From Flabesymbios commensalis (Eukaryota > Annelida > Polychaeta > Terebellida > Flabelligeridae): a stretch of DNA of 64,000 bases. A program made the translations under genes and the position numbers. The DNA is taken from the NCBI GenBank assembly GCA_964017125.1, contig OZ024908.1, forward strand, positions 61,723,855-61,787,854. Reading direction: 5' to 3'. Each line of letters starts with the position of its first letter. The first letter of the stretch is position 1. The notes beneath the pieces were generated by a model. It was not told the DNA's origin. It searched no databases and saw nothing but the letters and a program-made list of their open reading frames with translations. Positions 1 through 10,646 of the stretch are shown in pieces.

Positions 1-100
1 TAATCTTAATCTCACTGTTTCTTGTGTGTTTGATGAGATTACGACTATATGTATGACTCACACTAAATCAAATGATTATTGACCGAATCACGTGTAATCA

Positions 101-203
101 AATGACCCAATGTTGACCCAATTTTGTTTTAACGCTGGACCAGCGTCTACGACGCTGGCCCAGCGTTAAAACAACATTGGGTCAGCGCCTCATGTTAGCT
201 GTG
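101..203. mobile_element. Family D hairpin element (palindromic, MITE-like)
   Basis: A long DNA palindrome centred on GCGTCTACGACGC. Both arms carry GTTTTAACGCTGG followed inward by a CCAGCGTC-type apex, and TGACCCAAT lies outside. This copy has AACGCTGG where most D copies have AATGTTGG, and the change is present in both arms. The outer CCCAGCAAACAC ends are eroded; only a CATGTTAGCTG-like remnant remains on the right. No coding capacity. Confidence 0.8.
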
Positions 204-735
204 ATATTGCACGGATCTGAAGTAGACTGGATAGCACTACACCTGCGCACCCTAAAAAATGACACTCTCAATCAGAGTTGTTTTAAGGTTGGGCCATCGT
301 CGTAGTATGTGGTAGGAATCCATTTATATTTGACCATGGCACAACTGGAATAATGTATGTATTTATGGAGGTTCAATAAACAGTCAGTCGGTGTGCGTCA
401 GTGACAGGACCCATTCATGTTTGTGAATGTTTTAGTGTCAGCCTGTAAAATGATAAACTGAATGGTGTCACACAAAAATATATTTTTGACATCCTTTTTT
501 TTAATTAGAAATTTTCCCGACTATTTTGTTGTATGCATATAATTATCAGCTCAAATCTCCTCCAAATAGGTTATGTGATGTTATTTATTTAGGGTATTAT
601 AATTGTATTGTATATTTTTCTCCTTGATAAATTGACGGTTTAACATTCAAACATTCAGAACAAACATACAGTATCTGCTTATTTTACAAATGAGCTCTCA
701 TATTTACTTGCGGGCACGATAATTAAATTTATTTC
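204..735. other. No gene seen; degraded family D fragment at 270-305
   Basis: AT-rich sequence without a convincing exon. A short piece near 270-305 (GTTGTTTTAAGGTTGGGCC then CGTCGTAG) matches the left half and apex of the family D hairpin. Nothing else is recognised. Confidence 0.5.
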
Positions 736-739
736 ATGT

Positions 740-1032
740 ATCCTTCCCAAACTTGTTATGCATGTTACCAATGACCAACTGGTTCTCGGACAAGTTCAAT
801 AATGGATGAAAAAAACAAAAAGGCCGATTTATTGCGATTTTTTGCTTTTTACGTCAATAATTTGACTTTGTGATAACTTCAAAAGTTTTTCAAGTGTCCT
901 GCTCAAATTTGTCATGCAGGTTAGTAATGAGCAGTTCTCGGACAAGCTCAATAGTGGGTGAAAATTTTTTAAATGGCTCATATATTTTGATTTTTCGCAT
1001 TTTACATCAATAAAATTTAATTTCAAGTTCAA
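740..1032. repeat. Two diverged tandem units of about 155 bp
   Basis: The block with TTCTCGGACAAGTTCAATA, TGGATGAA and a ..TTTTACGTCAATAA segment at about 750-895 recurs as TTCTCGGACAAGCTCAATA, TGGGTGAA and ..TTTTACATCAATAA at about 905-1025. A third partial CAAGTTCAATAATGG follows. Units are clearly homologous but diverged. The short minus-strand ORF across it is not gene-like. Confidence 0.65.
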
Positions 1033-1057
1033 TAATGGCGGCGGGCTATTGTTGAGT

Positions 1058-1622
1058 GCGCTCTTTTTTCATTTTGTATTAGCACACTGAATACCAGCTT
1101 TTGGCTTTTAAACATGTTGAAGGTATAAAACCTGACATAAGTCGGCAGGATTTCAAAATCGTTGACCTCAATTTAGTCAAATATGAATAATTTTCACTTA
1201 AGTTGTGAATCGCGTCAGCGAGACCAAAGATTATTGCAATGGGCATAATCTATTGTGAGAAATAGCCGTGACGTCCTCTTGGAGGCCGTGGATGGCTGTA
1301 CTCGTTTTACCCGAAAAAATGAACGTTTTTAAACATGGTGGTGACTAAGAGCGATCTCGATCCCAAGGTCCGAAAAATGTCTATAACTTTGGAATGGCTA
1401 TGCGGAAAATAAGCTGAGCATGCGATCTCGTAGCCGAAATGTTACTGATTCTGAAAAAAAGTCTTAGATATGAACGTCAAAAAAAATGTCCCACGATATT
1501 GTATGGGGTCAATCTGTGGCTGAACCTTCAGTTTCAAATTCAGTTTCAGCCACGCTGGGGCTAAGCGCAGCACAACTTCGAATGGGTAAACATTTCAATT
1601 AAATAATTTGGCGGTTAAAGGG
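1058..1622. mobile_element. TTAA-A element with internal insertion
   Basis: Family TTAA-A has the full form TTAA-CCCTTTAACCGCC ... GGCGGTTAAAGGG-TTAA of about 238 bp with a central hairpin that reads CACTTGAAGTTGTGGATCGC in one strand. Here the left half (AGCACACTGAATACC, GTTGACCTCAATTT, ATCGCGTCAGCGAGA) and the right end (AATAATTTGGCGGTTAAAGG) are recognisable. They are separated by about 350 bp of unrelated sequence inside the hairpin loop. The left terminus is eroded. Confidence 0.65.
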
Positions 1623-1757
1623 TTAATGATTTTTTTCAAAAAAAGTGCCTCCCCCCCCCCCCCGCCCATCGACACAGACCTTCTAATATCAAACAGTCTA
1701 AAGCGCTGTATTATTTTTGAATTGATGGCCTCGCGGAAGACACAGGTGTTGAGAACA

Positions 1758-1835
1758 CCACCGGGTAGAACCAGAAGACAGTGTCTGCTTACTTTACAAG
1801 AGGGCAGTTACTGCCTTTTGGCTTTCTCTAGAGCA
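1758..1835. mobile_element. Family F hairpin element
   Basis: Family F is a snap-back sequence with arms AAAGCCAAAAGGCAGTATC and its complement around an apex CTGCTTACTTTACAAG. This copy has a decayed left arm (CCAGAAGACAGTGTCTGC) and a well-kept right arm (TACTGCCTTTTGGCTTT). Confidence 0.65.
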
Positions 1836-2026
1836 TAACAGGACAGCACACCATCTGTGGCCACAGTTTGATATATGCACAAGTATAAATATAGATAAAG
1901 TTACGACAACGGCTACAACGCATTCGCACACAATCGCCGCCATATCCCACATCTGGCCCGGCCTGTTTGTCACCGAGTACATGACAACGCCTGCCACTAA
2001 ATTGTCCGTTGGGATGGGAGTGTTAA

Positions 2027-2251
2027 CCCTTGCACCGCTAAGTTGTAGAATTTAAATTTTTACCAACTTGAAGTTGCGTGTCGCTACCGCGACACACAAC
2101 TTCAAGTGGGTGAAAATTATTCATATTTGTTTAATTTGAGAGCAAACATTTGCAAATTTTGGTGTTTAAATACTTATTTCGTTCCCGATAACAGTGATTT
2201 AATCGGCTAATAAGACGGATTAAAAACGACAATAGCTTAGCGCTTTAAGGG
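2027..2251. mobile_element. TTAA-B element, complete
   Basis: The element begins CCCTTGCACCGCTAAG and ends CTTAGCGCTTTAAGGG, with TTAA on each side (2023-2026 and 2252-2255), length 225 bp. It holds a central hairpin, ACTTGAAGTTGCGTGTCGC / GCGACACACAACTTCAAGT, followed by GGGTGAAAATTATTCATA. TTAA target duplication and CCC ends match the piggyBac pattern; no transposase is present, so it would be non-autonomous. Confidence 0.8.
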
Positions 2252-2430
2252 TTAATGATGTACACCCTGGGGATCAAAGGGACGTATCTGACTCTTTGTA
2301 AAAAACGTATTTTTACCCTGAAATTATTTGAGTAGTTTCTTCGGGGTATAGAAAAATTCCAGAAGACTTTTTCGGTGGGGTGGGGAGAACGTTTCTGAGA
2401 AAATGGTTGAAGTAACTCTCCAGAACAGAG

Positions 2431-2622
2431 TATTGTGGGGAGCCTCCGACAACCGAGAAGTAACGTGCTCGGCCTTGATCAGACCTTCGGGGTTTGAGTT
2501 TCGAATCCTGTGTCTGGAGGGAAGTGTCATCTCACTCATCTCACCATCCTCAGGAGGTTCGCCTGGTCCAATTTAGCCTGTATGTGCACAAAAGTGGCCT
2601 AAAGCCCGATTCATTTCATTTA
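2431..2622 (+). mobile_element. tRNA-derived SINE (family S)
   Basis: A tRNA-like head (GGAGCCTCCGACAACCGAG with a B-box-like TTTCGAATCC) is followed by a conserved body (CATCTCACCATCCTCAGGAG, GTGCACAAAAGTGGCCTAAA) and a 3' tail ATTCATTTCATTTATTT. Five further full or partial copies occur in the window. Pol III-type internal promoter boxes are inferred from the sequence pattern. There is no coding potential. Confidence 0.75.
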
Positions 2623-2667
2623 TTTCCCCATAATTTTACCTCATGTTATCCTGAAGTGTTTCTATTG

Positions 2668-2730
2668 TATTTGTCGTCGTTTGAAGCCGGAATTGCTAAC
2701 GCAATTTCCAGCTTCAAACGACGACAAATA
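2668..2730. mobile_element. Family G hairpin with copy-specific outer stem
   Basis: The apex is TTTGAAGCCGGAATTGC / GCAATTTCCAGCTTCAAA, shared with hairpins at 9.74 kb and 30.88 kb. Outside it, the stem continues for 12 perfectly paired bases (TATTTGTCGTCG / CGACGACAAATA) that the other copies lack. Confidence 0.75.
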
Positions 2731-2814
2731 TTTATATTTTTTTGAAAATAACATACATCTTCTAAATAGAAGTATTTGACTAACTGAGCATTTACCACAA
2801 ACTATATTGTCCAT

Positions 2815-3175
2815 TTAAAGCGACACAATCAGGCCAAAAGTCATCTAAAAGATAACATTGTATTTTCGCTTCTTGATATGTCCATACATGTGTGAGCATG
2901 TCCATAGACTAGAAATGTGGAAATCTCTTAAATTTTGGTTTGCTGTGGCAACGTAGCAAGTGTGCCGACATTCCCATTTATCAGTTATTCTCGTATTTCT
3001 TATTTTGGACATGTATGTCTGAAATTAGATCTCGTCTTTATTTCTCGTTTAACCGGTAACCGCGTAACAAAAAAAATTAAAAAAAACGTATTATGCAATT
3101 CTAGTCTATGGACATGTTGAAATATTATGGACATATCAAGGAGCCAAAATAAATTGCCTGATTGTGTCGCTTTAA
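2815..3175. mobile_element. Family J inverted-repeat element
   Basis: Ends TTAAAGCGACACAATCAGGC and GCCTGATTGTGTCGCTTTAA are inverted copies. The inverted similarity continues inward (TTGATATGTCCATA, GCATGTCCATAGACTAGAA), giving arms near 100 bp around a loop of about 160 bp. The right half is repeated at 4516-4605 because the tandem duplication breakpoint falls inside the element. No transposase is seen. Confidence 0.75.
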
Positions 3176-3224
3176 GTGACATGTTATTTGATTTGAGATC
3201 TGCTTGAACGTAAACTATTTTTCA

Positions 3225-3483
3225 TACGGGCGTAGCAGGAAAAGGGTTAAAACGTGTTGGTGGAATATTTAAAACATTTTCGAGGGAGATGTAAGTTTCT
3301 GTCTGCAGGATGATTTGAATATTCAATAGGCTCCAAACTACTGATATTTGTTTAGTTTCAGACCAAAGGTTTGCAGATCTTAATGTTTAAACACTGATTT
3401 CATTCCCAGTATTAACTAGTATTAACTGTGATTTAACCTGCCATAAAAACAGATTAAAAACGACAATAGTCGCGCTTAGCGGG
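3225..3483. mobile_element. TTAA-B element, partial
   Basis: The right part of TTAA-B is clear: AGACCAAAGGTTTGCAGATC, TTTAAACACTGATTTCATTC, CGACAATAGTCGCGCTTAGC, ending GGG-TTAA at 3484. The left end near GGGTTAAAACGTG is decayed. Its final TTAA is shared with the TTAA-A element that follows. A second copy sits at 4655-4913. Confidence 0.6.
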
Positions 3484-3487
3484 TTAA

Positions 3488-3971
3488 CCTTTTGACCGCC
3501 GGTGCCAAATATATTCGTTTTTTCGTTTTTTTATGACCACATTATGTACAACATTTTAAACATGTTATGGATAAAATGTGACATTAAATCAGCAAGATTT
3601 GAAAATAGTTGACCTCCATTTTGTCAAATCGGAATAATTTTCAATCACTTGAAGTTGTGGATCGCGTTAGCGAGACACAATTCTGCATTTGTATCTCTAT
3701 GTTATGTGGCATTACGCACTATTGTGCTATCGCGCCCCGGGTGCTTTCGCACCACATTGTGGATTTTCTGGGGTCTCGTCGGATGGAAACTGCGCCTACG
3801 TCCATTGAGGTTCTTTTACGTCCAACTCTAGTTCAGTCAGACGGGCCATCTGATTTACGTGATTCTCTGAGCCCCACGACACGACATCGCTGCACGCATG
3901 TCCTAGGGTATACGGCACCTGGTGACAACTTCAAGTGGGTGAAAATTCAAATTGAATAATTTGGCGGTTAA
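3488..3971. mobile_element. TTAA-A element with about 240 bp insert in its hairpin loop
   Basis: It starts CCTTTTGACCGCCGGTGCC after TTAA and ends AATAATTTGGCGGTTAAAG. Between CGCGTTAGCGAGACACAA and GACAACTTCAAGTGGG lies a segment absent from other A copies. That segment, with the left flank, gives a 116-codon open frame (3609-3959) with no similarity I recognise; I do not regard it as a gene. The duplicate is at 4918-5402. Confidence 0.7.
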
Positions 3972-4029
3972 AGGCTTAAGGGTTGATTACTTCTGGTTAA
4001 CTAACCACTGAGACTCGTTACAATCAGAA

Positions 4030-4515
4030 AATTGTATTTCTTCTTTTAGAATCATCGTCTTTTCGCGCACAAGTCATCTGTCTATACAGACAGCCGGGCT
4101 ATCCTACATTATTCTTTGAACAATTCCAAGATCTCCTGGAAAACATGTCATCTTTTCTGGGAGAATTGGTTATCTTGGGCGATTTTAATTTACATTGAGA
4201 TAGTCTATCAAATCATACCAACACTTTTTCAGATTTGTTAAAATCTTTTGTTCTGCGTCAACATGTTGACTTCCCCACCCACACTCATGGGCACTGGCTC
4301 GACCTGTTTATTACTTGAACAGCATGTGACTTGATAAAGATTGTACATCCATCTGATGGTCTATCAGATCATATGACAGTGATAGCCATAGTGGTGTCAA
4401 ACTTATATCTCATCCAATCAAGAAGTGTTTTTCATACAGATTTGTTAATGGCATATCTCTTACAGATTCTATTTCAGACATTAAACTTTCTGCTTTGATT
4501 AGCAATCCAAAATTA
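4030..4515 (+). mobile_element. LINE endonuclease fragment (CR1/L2-like), duplication copy 1
   Basis: The conceptual reading shows apurinic-endonuclease landmarks: VYRQPG, a LGDFNLH motif (catalytic D and N), a THGHWLDLFIT stretch and SDHMTVIAIV (the SDH motif). It is cut off at the duplication junction and carries in-frame stops, for example after GDFNLH. The continuing copy is at 5461-7465. Confidence 0.75.
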
Positions 4516-5945
4516 ACGTATTATGCAATTCTAGTCTATGGACATGTTGAAATATTATGGACATATCAAGGAGCCAAAATAAATTGCCTGATTGTGTCGC
4601 TTTAAGTGACATGTTATTTGATTTGAGATCTGCTTGAACATAAACTATTTTTCATACGGGCGTAGCAGGAAAAGGGTTAAAACGTGTTGGTGGTATATTT
4701 AAAACATTTTCGAGGGAGATGTAAGTTTCTGTCTGCAGGATGATTTGAATATTTAATAGGCTCCAAACTACTGATATTTGTTTAGTTTCAGACCAAAGGT
4801 TTGCAGATCTTAATGTTTAAACACTGATTTCATTCCCAGTATTAACTAGTATTAACTGTGATTTAACCTGCCATAAAAACAGATTAAAAACGACAATAGT
4901 CGCGCTTAGCGGGTTAACCCTTTGACCGCCGGTGCCAAATATATTCGTTTTTTCGTTTTTTTTATGACCACATTATGTACCACATTTTAAACATGTTATG
5001 GATAAAATGTGACATTAAATCAGCAAGATTTGAAAATAGTTGACCTCCATTTTGTCAAATCGGAATAATTTTCAATCACTTGAAGTTGTGGATCGCGTTA
5101 GCGAGACACAATTCTGCATTTGTATCTCTATGTTATGTGGCATTACGCACTATTGTGCTATCGCGCCCCGGGTGCTTTCGCACCACATTGTGGATTTTCT
5201 GGGGTCTCGTCGGATGGAAACTGCGCCTACGTCCATTGAGGTTCTTTTACGTCCAACTCTAGTTCAGTCAGACGGGCCATCTGATTTACGTGATTCTCTG
5301 AGCCCCACGACACGACATCGCTGCACGCATGTCCTAGGGTATACGGCACCTGGTGACAACTTCAAGTGGGTGAAAATTCAAATTGAATAATTTGGCGGTT
5401 AAAGGCTTAAGGGTTGATTACTTCTGGTTAACTAACCACTGAGACTCGTTACAATCAGAAAATTGTATTTCTTCTTTTAGAATCATCGTCTTTTCGCGCA
5501 CAAGTCATCTGTCTATACAGACAGCCGGGTTATCCTACATCATTCTTTGAACAATTCCAAGATCTCCTGGAAAACATGTCATCTTTTCTGGGAGAATTGG
5601 TTATCTTGGGCGATTTTAATTTACATTGAGTTAGTCTATCAAATCATACCAACACTTTTTCAGATTTGTTAAAATCTTTTGTTCTGCGTCAACATGTTGA
5701 CTTCCCCACCCACACTCATGGGCACTGGCTCGACCTGTTTATTACTCGAACAGCATGTGACTTGATAAAGATTGTACATCCATCTGATGGTCTATCAGAT
5801 CATATGACAGTGATAGCCATAGTGGTGTCAAACTTATATCTCATCCAATCAAGAAGTGTTTTTCATACAGATTTGTTAATGGCATATCTCTTACAGATTC
5901 TATTTCAGACATTAAACTTTCTGCTTTGATTAGCAATCCAAAATT
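4516..5945. repeat. Tandem duplication, copy 2
   Basis: Second unit of the 1430-bp direct repeat. It begins ACGTATTATGCAATTC inside what was element J and runs through TTAA-B (4655-4913), TTAA-A with insert (4918-5402) and the LINE endonuclease. It then continues uninterrupted into the rest of the LINE, which marks this unit as the original right-hand context. Confidence 0.9.
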
Positions 5946-7465
5946 AGCCTGTTCTGAACTTTATCAGCAAAAGCACACGGTCCTTAGATCTTTCTTAGAT
6001 AAGTACGCGCCCATGAAGACTATGAAAATCACGCCTAAACCCCAAATCCATGGATGACTATGGAAATTCAATTGGCTAAACGACTTCGTCAAAAGTTAGA
6101 ACGAATTTGGCGAAGGACTCGATCATGCGTAGATAAATCGAGGTAAAGAAAACAGGCAAATCTTTGTAATAAAATGATAAGCGATGTACGGCGTAAATAT
6201 TATGCAGATGGTATCAATGAAACCTCAGATAATCCACGAACACTTCGGAAACTATAAACAATATTCTTCACAGAACAGAGTCTCCATTTATCCCAGCTTT
6301 TTCTGATATAAAATCACTTTCTGAATCGTTTTCGAAATTTTTCATGGACAAAATCGAGAAAATACGTATGAATTTTACCAACGACATTCATAATATGCCG
6401 GACTTTAAATCTCCGACAGTTAAATCACTTCTTTTGAACCGGCTACTGCTGATGAAGTGAGGAAAATAATTATAAATTCACCTAGCAAAACGTGCGATCT
6501 TGATCCGTATCCCTACTGTGTTGTTAAAATCTTGCTTAGATGTTTTGTTGGTTCCAATCACACAAATGTTTAACTTTGTTTTCAGGAGTGTTTCAAGGAA
6601 ATTGAAAGACCGAATTTTTAGTAATTGGATCTAAACTGCAGCGTGAATTTTTTTCGAAATGTTTTGCAACAAGATTGTTGCACAGGATGTAACTCCTTCC
6701 CCATCTGCTAGAAATCTTGGCATAGTCTTTAAGAGTCATATATCTGGTATATCTCGCGCTTGCTACTATCATATACGTGACATGCGTAGAATAAGGCGCT
6801 TTTTAACACCATCTGTTGCTGAAACAATTGCAACTCCTTTGATAGGTAGCAAGCTGGACTATTGTAACTCTGTCCTGTTCAATGTCACTGAAAAGGAGAT
6901 ATCCAAGCTGCAGGGTGTACAGAACTGTTTGGCTCGTGTTGTAACAAAGTCTCCTCGTTTTTGTCACATAACTCCTCCTCTAAAATCTTTGCAATGGTTA
7001 CCTGTTCGTTACAGGATCAAATTTAAATGGTGTTTGCTGACCTACCAGGCTCTGACCCTTGTACAACAAGTATATATATTCGAAACATGCTTCAGCCATC
7101 GCGAAAGGTACGGACACTTCGTTCCAGTAATCTAGATCAGCTGAATGCTCCACGGGTCAGAACCGCGCTAGGCAGCAGGGCCTTTTCTGTTGCTGCACCC
7201 AGACTTTGTAATGAACTCCCTTTAGAAATTCGCTCTGCGAAAACACAAATTAGTTTCTGTAAGAAATTGAAAACGTTTTTTTTTGGTCAGGCTTTTCCGA
7301 CTTAATTCCTCGGTGGTCCGGCTGGCCCAGACGACAAACGCAAACGGTTTTTGGCACTATTAGTCGGATTACGAATATGTTTGTCGCGCCTCTGAGCTCG
7401 GATCACCGAGGATTTAGGCGCTATAGAAGTTTATTATTACTATTATAATTATTATTATTATTATT
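5461..7465 (+). mobile_element. LINE, CR1/L2-like, internally deleted and decayed
   Basis: Non-LTR retrotransposon remnant. The endonuclease part (VYRQPG, GDFNLH, SDHMTV) lies at about 5500-5830, then the linker (SFLDKYAPMKT, about 5985-6020). The polymerase core is missing around 6600. The C-terminal reverse-transcriptase/thumb region follows at 6659-7135 (SARNLGIVF, RIRRFLTPSVAETI, LDYCNSVLFN, LQWLPVRYRIKFK) and shifts frame near 7030 into 7027-7305 (RTALGSRAFSVAAPRLCNEL). The 3' UTR ends GGATTTAGGCGCTATAGAAG followed by a TTATTA-rich tail, typical of CR1/L2 elements. Several stops and the deletion make it dead. The clade is inferred from motif resemblance. Confidence 0.88.
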
Positions 7466-7732
7466 TATTTGTCAATATACAAAAACATATTTCACTTTTT
7501 CAAAGATAAATATTTTTATAAAGCGAAACGGAACCCACATGGCGTCACCAACACTTGAGTAAAACACGAGGTCGCTGATTGATTGTGATTGAATCCACAG
7601 CCAATCAGCGACCGCTAGACATTTTTGGGAAATATGGTGTCTGAAAGTCTTGACGTAACGCCATCTGTGTGGGTGATATACAACATGCGCCAAGGATAAT
7701 AATGTCAAGGGCTTGCTTGAAAACGGTAGCCA
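7466..7732. other. No gene; hairpin at 7569-7613
   Basis: Noncoding sequence. At 7569-7613 a 12-bp inverted pair GGTCGCTGATTG / CCAATCAGCGACC encloses about 20 bp. The inner bases (GATTG...CCAATC) recall the family I apex at 19.8 and 34.2 kb. The minus-strand 78-codon ORF across it is not recognisable. Confidence 0.45.
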
Positions 7733-7832
7733 TTAAACCTCAGTTGGTTTAATGCTGGACCGACGTCGAAGACGGCGGCCCAGCATTAAACCAACTCAGG
7801 TCCAACGTCAGCAGCTTGCTGGGTAGGCCTGC
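7733..7832. mobile_element. Family D hairpin
   Basis: Stem GTTGGTTTAATGCTGG on both arms around GACGTCGAAGACGGC, with a right-hand terminus close to GCTTGCTGGG. Both arms share the ATGCTGG variant. Confidence 0.8.
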
Positions 7833-7904
7833 CTGTTTCCACCAGCCGTCATAAACATGTTAGTCGGGCTATTGTTGTAACGTTTAAAAGGGTATGTACA
7901 GCTA

Positions 7905-8485
7905 AATGTCAATCTGAACACGAACTAAATGTATAGGCCTACCAATGACAATATTACAGGTGATTGAAAATTATATTAGTCTACAACAATATCTACAATT
8001 ATTATAGATATGATGTCAATCTGCACACGTAACTAATCGGACCACAATTCAATCTCCAGGGGGGGGGGGGTAGAATTTTTGTCGACGACAAATTATTTAT
8101 TCCAACCCGGCGCGCTGAAAATTTTATTACATGTTTATATAGAACAGTTCTTGAATTTAATTATTTATTTCACGCAGCTGGAGTCTTAAATTATTTATTT
8201 CACGCAGAGTCCGCCATAAATTATTTATTATAAAAATACCCCAGCCCCCCCCCCTCCCCCCCCCTCCCTGCAGATTTAATGATGGCCGCCGAAATGTACA
8301 CCGCTGGCAGTATTATATACAGGCGATTAAAATAATATAAGTCCACAGCAATATCTACAACTAATATAGCTATAAAGCCAATCTTCACACGTAACTAAAT
8401 ATATATCAATGACAGTATTACAGGTGATTAAAACAATGTTAGTCCACAACAATTTCTATAATTATTATAGTAATTACATTACCAC
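7905..8485. repeat. Diverged ~90-115 bp repeats with poly-G/poly-C patches
   Basis: A unit containing TATTACAGGTGATTAAAA, TTAGTCCACAACAATATCTA, AATTATTATAG and GTCAATCTGCACACGTAACT appears around 7905-8040, 8320-8402 and 8407-8485. Between copies lie homopolymer G and C tracts (about 8058, 8245-8268) and a short TAAATTATTTATTTCACGC duplication (8158-8205). No coding potential. Confidence 0.65.
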
Positions 8486-8769
8486 GTAATTATTTCTCTC
8501 ATATGAAATCGTGAGATACAGGTATCTTCGGTGTCCTGCCACATCAAGCTACTTCACGTTCGTTTATAATTAAGTTCGCTTATAAATTACCAAGAAGGCG
8601 TGGAAAACGTAAAATAAGCTTGATAAATGTGTCTCAGCAGACGGGTCCCTGCGGCTGTACATATTACTTATAATTACAGCTAAAGTAAGTATATCGAGTA
8701 TCACTAACAGTGCCGGTTCCGTGGTCTTCAATAGAAGTGACAGCTAATGGCTGGTAATGATCACCAGTA

Positions 8770-9003
8770 AACTAGACATGTTCACCCAATGTTGGCCTAA
8801 TGTTGGTTCACCGTCTACGACGTTGGCCCAGCATTGAGCGAAAATTGTGTGAGGTGTGGTGTTTTTTCTGGAGATGTCATCGTGACAACCTCTAGCTCTC
8901 TGTGGCTCCTCCCACGCTCTCAGTACAAACGAGACGTTAACCCGTCTTCGACGCTGGCCCAACATTAAACCAACCTTGGGTAAAACCTCTCGTGTTAGCT
9001 GGG
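8770..9003. mobile_element. Family D element, two half-hairpins around an insert
   Basis: The left part (CACCCAATGTTGGCCTAATG, CGTCTACGACG, TTGGCCCAGCATTGAG) and the right part (TCTTCGACGCTGGCCCAACA, TTAAACCAACCTTGGG, CTCGTGTTAGCTGGG) are separated by about 110 bp of non-D sequence. This is either one element split by insertion or two neighbouring elements. Confidence 0.65.
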
Positions 9004-9725
9004 CTGTACTGAAAGTAATAAAAACTCAGTGACATTGCATGAGTTAGCTCCAAGAAAATAACACATAAATATTTCTTTAAAGTTAATTGTTTGTGACTGT
9101 GTTATCCTGAGTGAAAGAGGGAGATCGTTCCACAGCCGAGGGTCATAAACGCTGAAAGCTTTGTCACTATCACAGTATCATGAGTTATCAGCTCGAGATT
9201 GTTGTGGTGTATACAGGAGTGACATAATTATAAGCAGTTATATTACAATTTTTGGATAAGAATAGTCGGCATACGCTGCGTTTCACGCCATGGCCACGCC
9301 AAATATACACATTATAAAGTAAATACTTATTTTGCAGAACCTCCTAATATTTCCACAGATTAAACGTTTACGCCTTAACAAGACATATAACAGTTGGTGG
9401 ATGTTTCATCAAATAAAATTGTGAATATGCAGACGTACATACGTGTCTACCCATGCATGGAAGACCTTCTACAGTTAAAAAGGATGGTACTAACTAGTAA
9501 ATCATTATGATGGTTGACACTGTTGACTGTCTCAGTGAAAACATTTGCAATTATACTTTAGGGTAATTATAAAGAGTGGACATGAGAAATAGGTTCAACC
9601 CATATTTCTAGCAAATTTCAAACCAATAAATACAGCTCGAATTGCTAAAATGTTTTGTGGTAGATGCTCAATTAATCTAATAATTCATTTTGAAGATGTA
9701 CATTTTCTCATAAATATAATTATGT
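9004..9725. other. No gene or repeat recognised
   Basis: AT-rich noncoding stretch with no convincing ORF, RNA gene or repeat family. Confidence 0.5.
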
Positions 9726-9728
9726 TTT

Positions 9729-9781
9729 ATCATTTGGAGCTGGAAATTGCGTTAGCAATTCCAGCTTCAAATGAATGAAAA
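9729..9781. mobile_element. Family G hairpin
   Basis: Apex GGAGCTGGAAATTGC / GCAATTCCAGCTTCAAATG with loop GTTA. The outer stem (CATTTG and a T-rich/A-rich pair) is short and differs from the copies at 2.7 and 30.9 kb. Confidence 0.7.
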
Positions 9782-10071
9782 ATAGTTCGAAAAAATCGGC
9801 AGCGTAGAGGTAGAGATAGGGTCTAATACGTAGTCATATTGACTCGGTGTATTTGACTTTTCCATTTCGTATTTGTATGCGATCAAGGACGTTTTCTATT
9901 TGATCCACAATTTTCAGCGACCGAAAATTAGGCCTGGGCTCCAACTGAATTCGTGAATTACCTGTAGCCTGTAGGCCTATATATCACACATATTTTAAGA
10001 CATATTTCGCTACAAAAAGTGTTAATAAAAGCTAGAAAAAGACTACTTTTGGGCATCTGTGTTTTAGGGGT

Positions 10072-10256
10072 TACCCCTTAAAGCGCTACGTCATACAATT
10101 TATTTTTTACCCACTTGAAGTTGTGTCTCGCTATCGCGACCCACAACTTCAAGTGGGTAAAAAATACTCATATTTACACAAATTGAATCAAAACACATGC
10201 AAATCTAGCAATCTTCAATGTTCATTTTTCCTTTAAATTTTCTAGTTTGGCGGTTA
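10072..10256. mobile_element. TTAA-B-like element with an A-type right end
   Basis: Left end ACCCCTTAAAGCGCTACG resembles B. The central hairpin CCCACTTGAAGTTGTGTCTC / GACCCACAACTTCAAGTGGG is complete. The right end TAGTTTGGCGGTTAAATT resembles A. It may be a recombinant or a diverged intermediate. Confidence 0.6.
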
Positions 10257-10569
10257 AATTAAGAGGCCAAAAACGGTTTCAGATGTCATTGGCACTATAT
10301 ATGGTGAACGTGATAAAGGGTCTTGTAGCAGGTTGTGTCAAACTAAAGCAGTGTCAAGTATGGCACGATAAGATATCAACGGTATCTGAAATATTTTATT
10401 TGTCATTCTCAGTGTATAGTCATTCAAGTGCCCCCTCACACAAACAGTTTTCGATTATTTTGAATAATGAATCACGGAGTTGCTGTTTAAATCAGATTTT
10501 GGTGGGTTTACGCTGGCCTTTCATATCTGAGACGTCCTCTCAAATACGGCACTTTCAAACAATAATCTT
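10257..10569. other. No gene supported
   Basis: An open frame of 108 codons (10247-10573) begins inside the preceding element end and runs into the next family D hairpin. It has no recognisable domain or splice structure, so I do not call a gene. Confidence 0.4.
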
Positions 10570-10646
10570 TTAATGTTGGGCCAGCGTCGCAGACGCTGAA
10601 CCAACATTGAAACATCTTTGTTTCAACGTGTCGTGTTTGCTGGATA
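10570..10646. mobile_element. Family D hairpin, right portion
   Basis: TTTAATGTTGGGCCAGCGTC, the apex GCAGACGCTG, ACCAACATTGAAACATC and the right end GTCGTGTTTGCTGG are present. The left terminal part is missing. Confidence 0.75.

Larger units (their letters stand above)
3086..4515. repeat. Tandem duplication, copy 1 (about 1430 bp)
   Basis: This block is repeated directly at 4516-5945 with an offset of 1430-1431 bp and only about ten single-base differences by eye. It contains the right half of element J, a partial TTAA-B, a TTAA-A with insert, and the endonuclease part of a LINE. The copy junction is within AAATTA/AACGTA. It is either a recent duplication or two haplotypes joined in assembly. 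Confidence 0.9.

Noticed and set aside
3609-3959. 116-codon ORF, repeated at 5040-5390
   Set aside because: Lies wholly within TTAA-A plus its insert and is duplicated only because the segment is; no domain or splice support.
10247-10573. 108-codon ORF
   Set aside because: Bounded by element sequences at both ends and without a recognisable domain.
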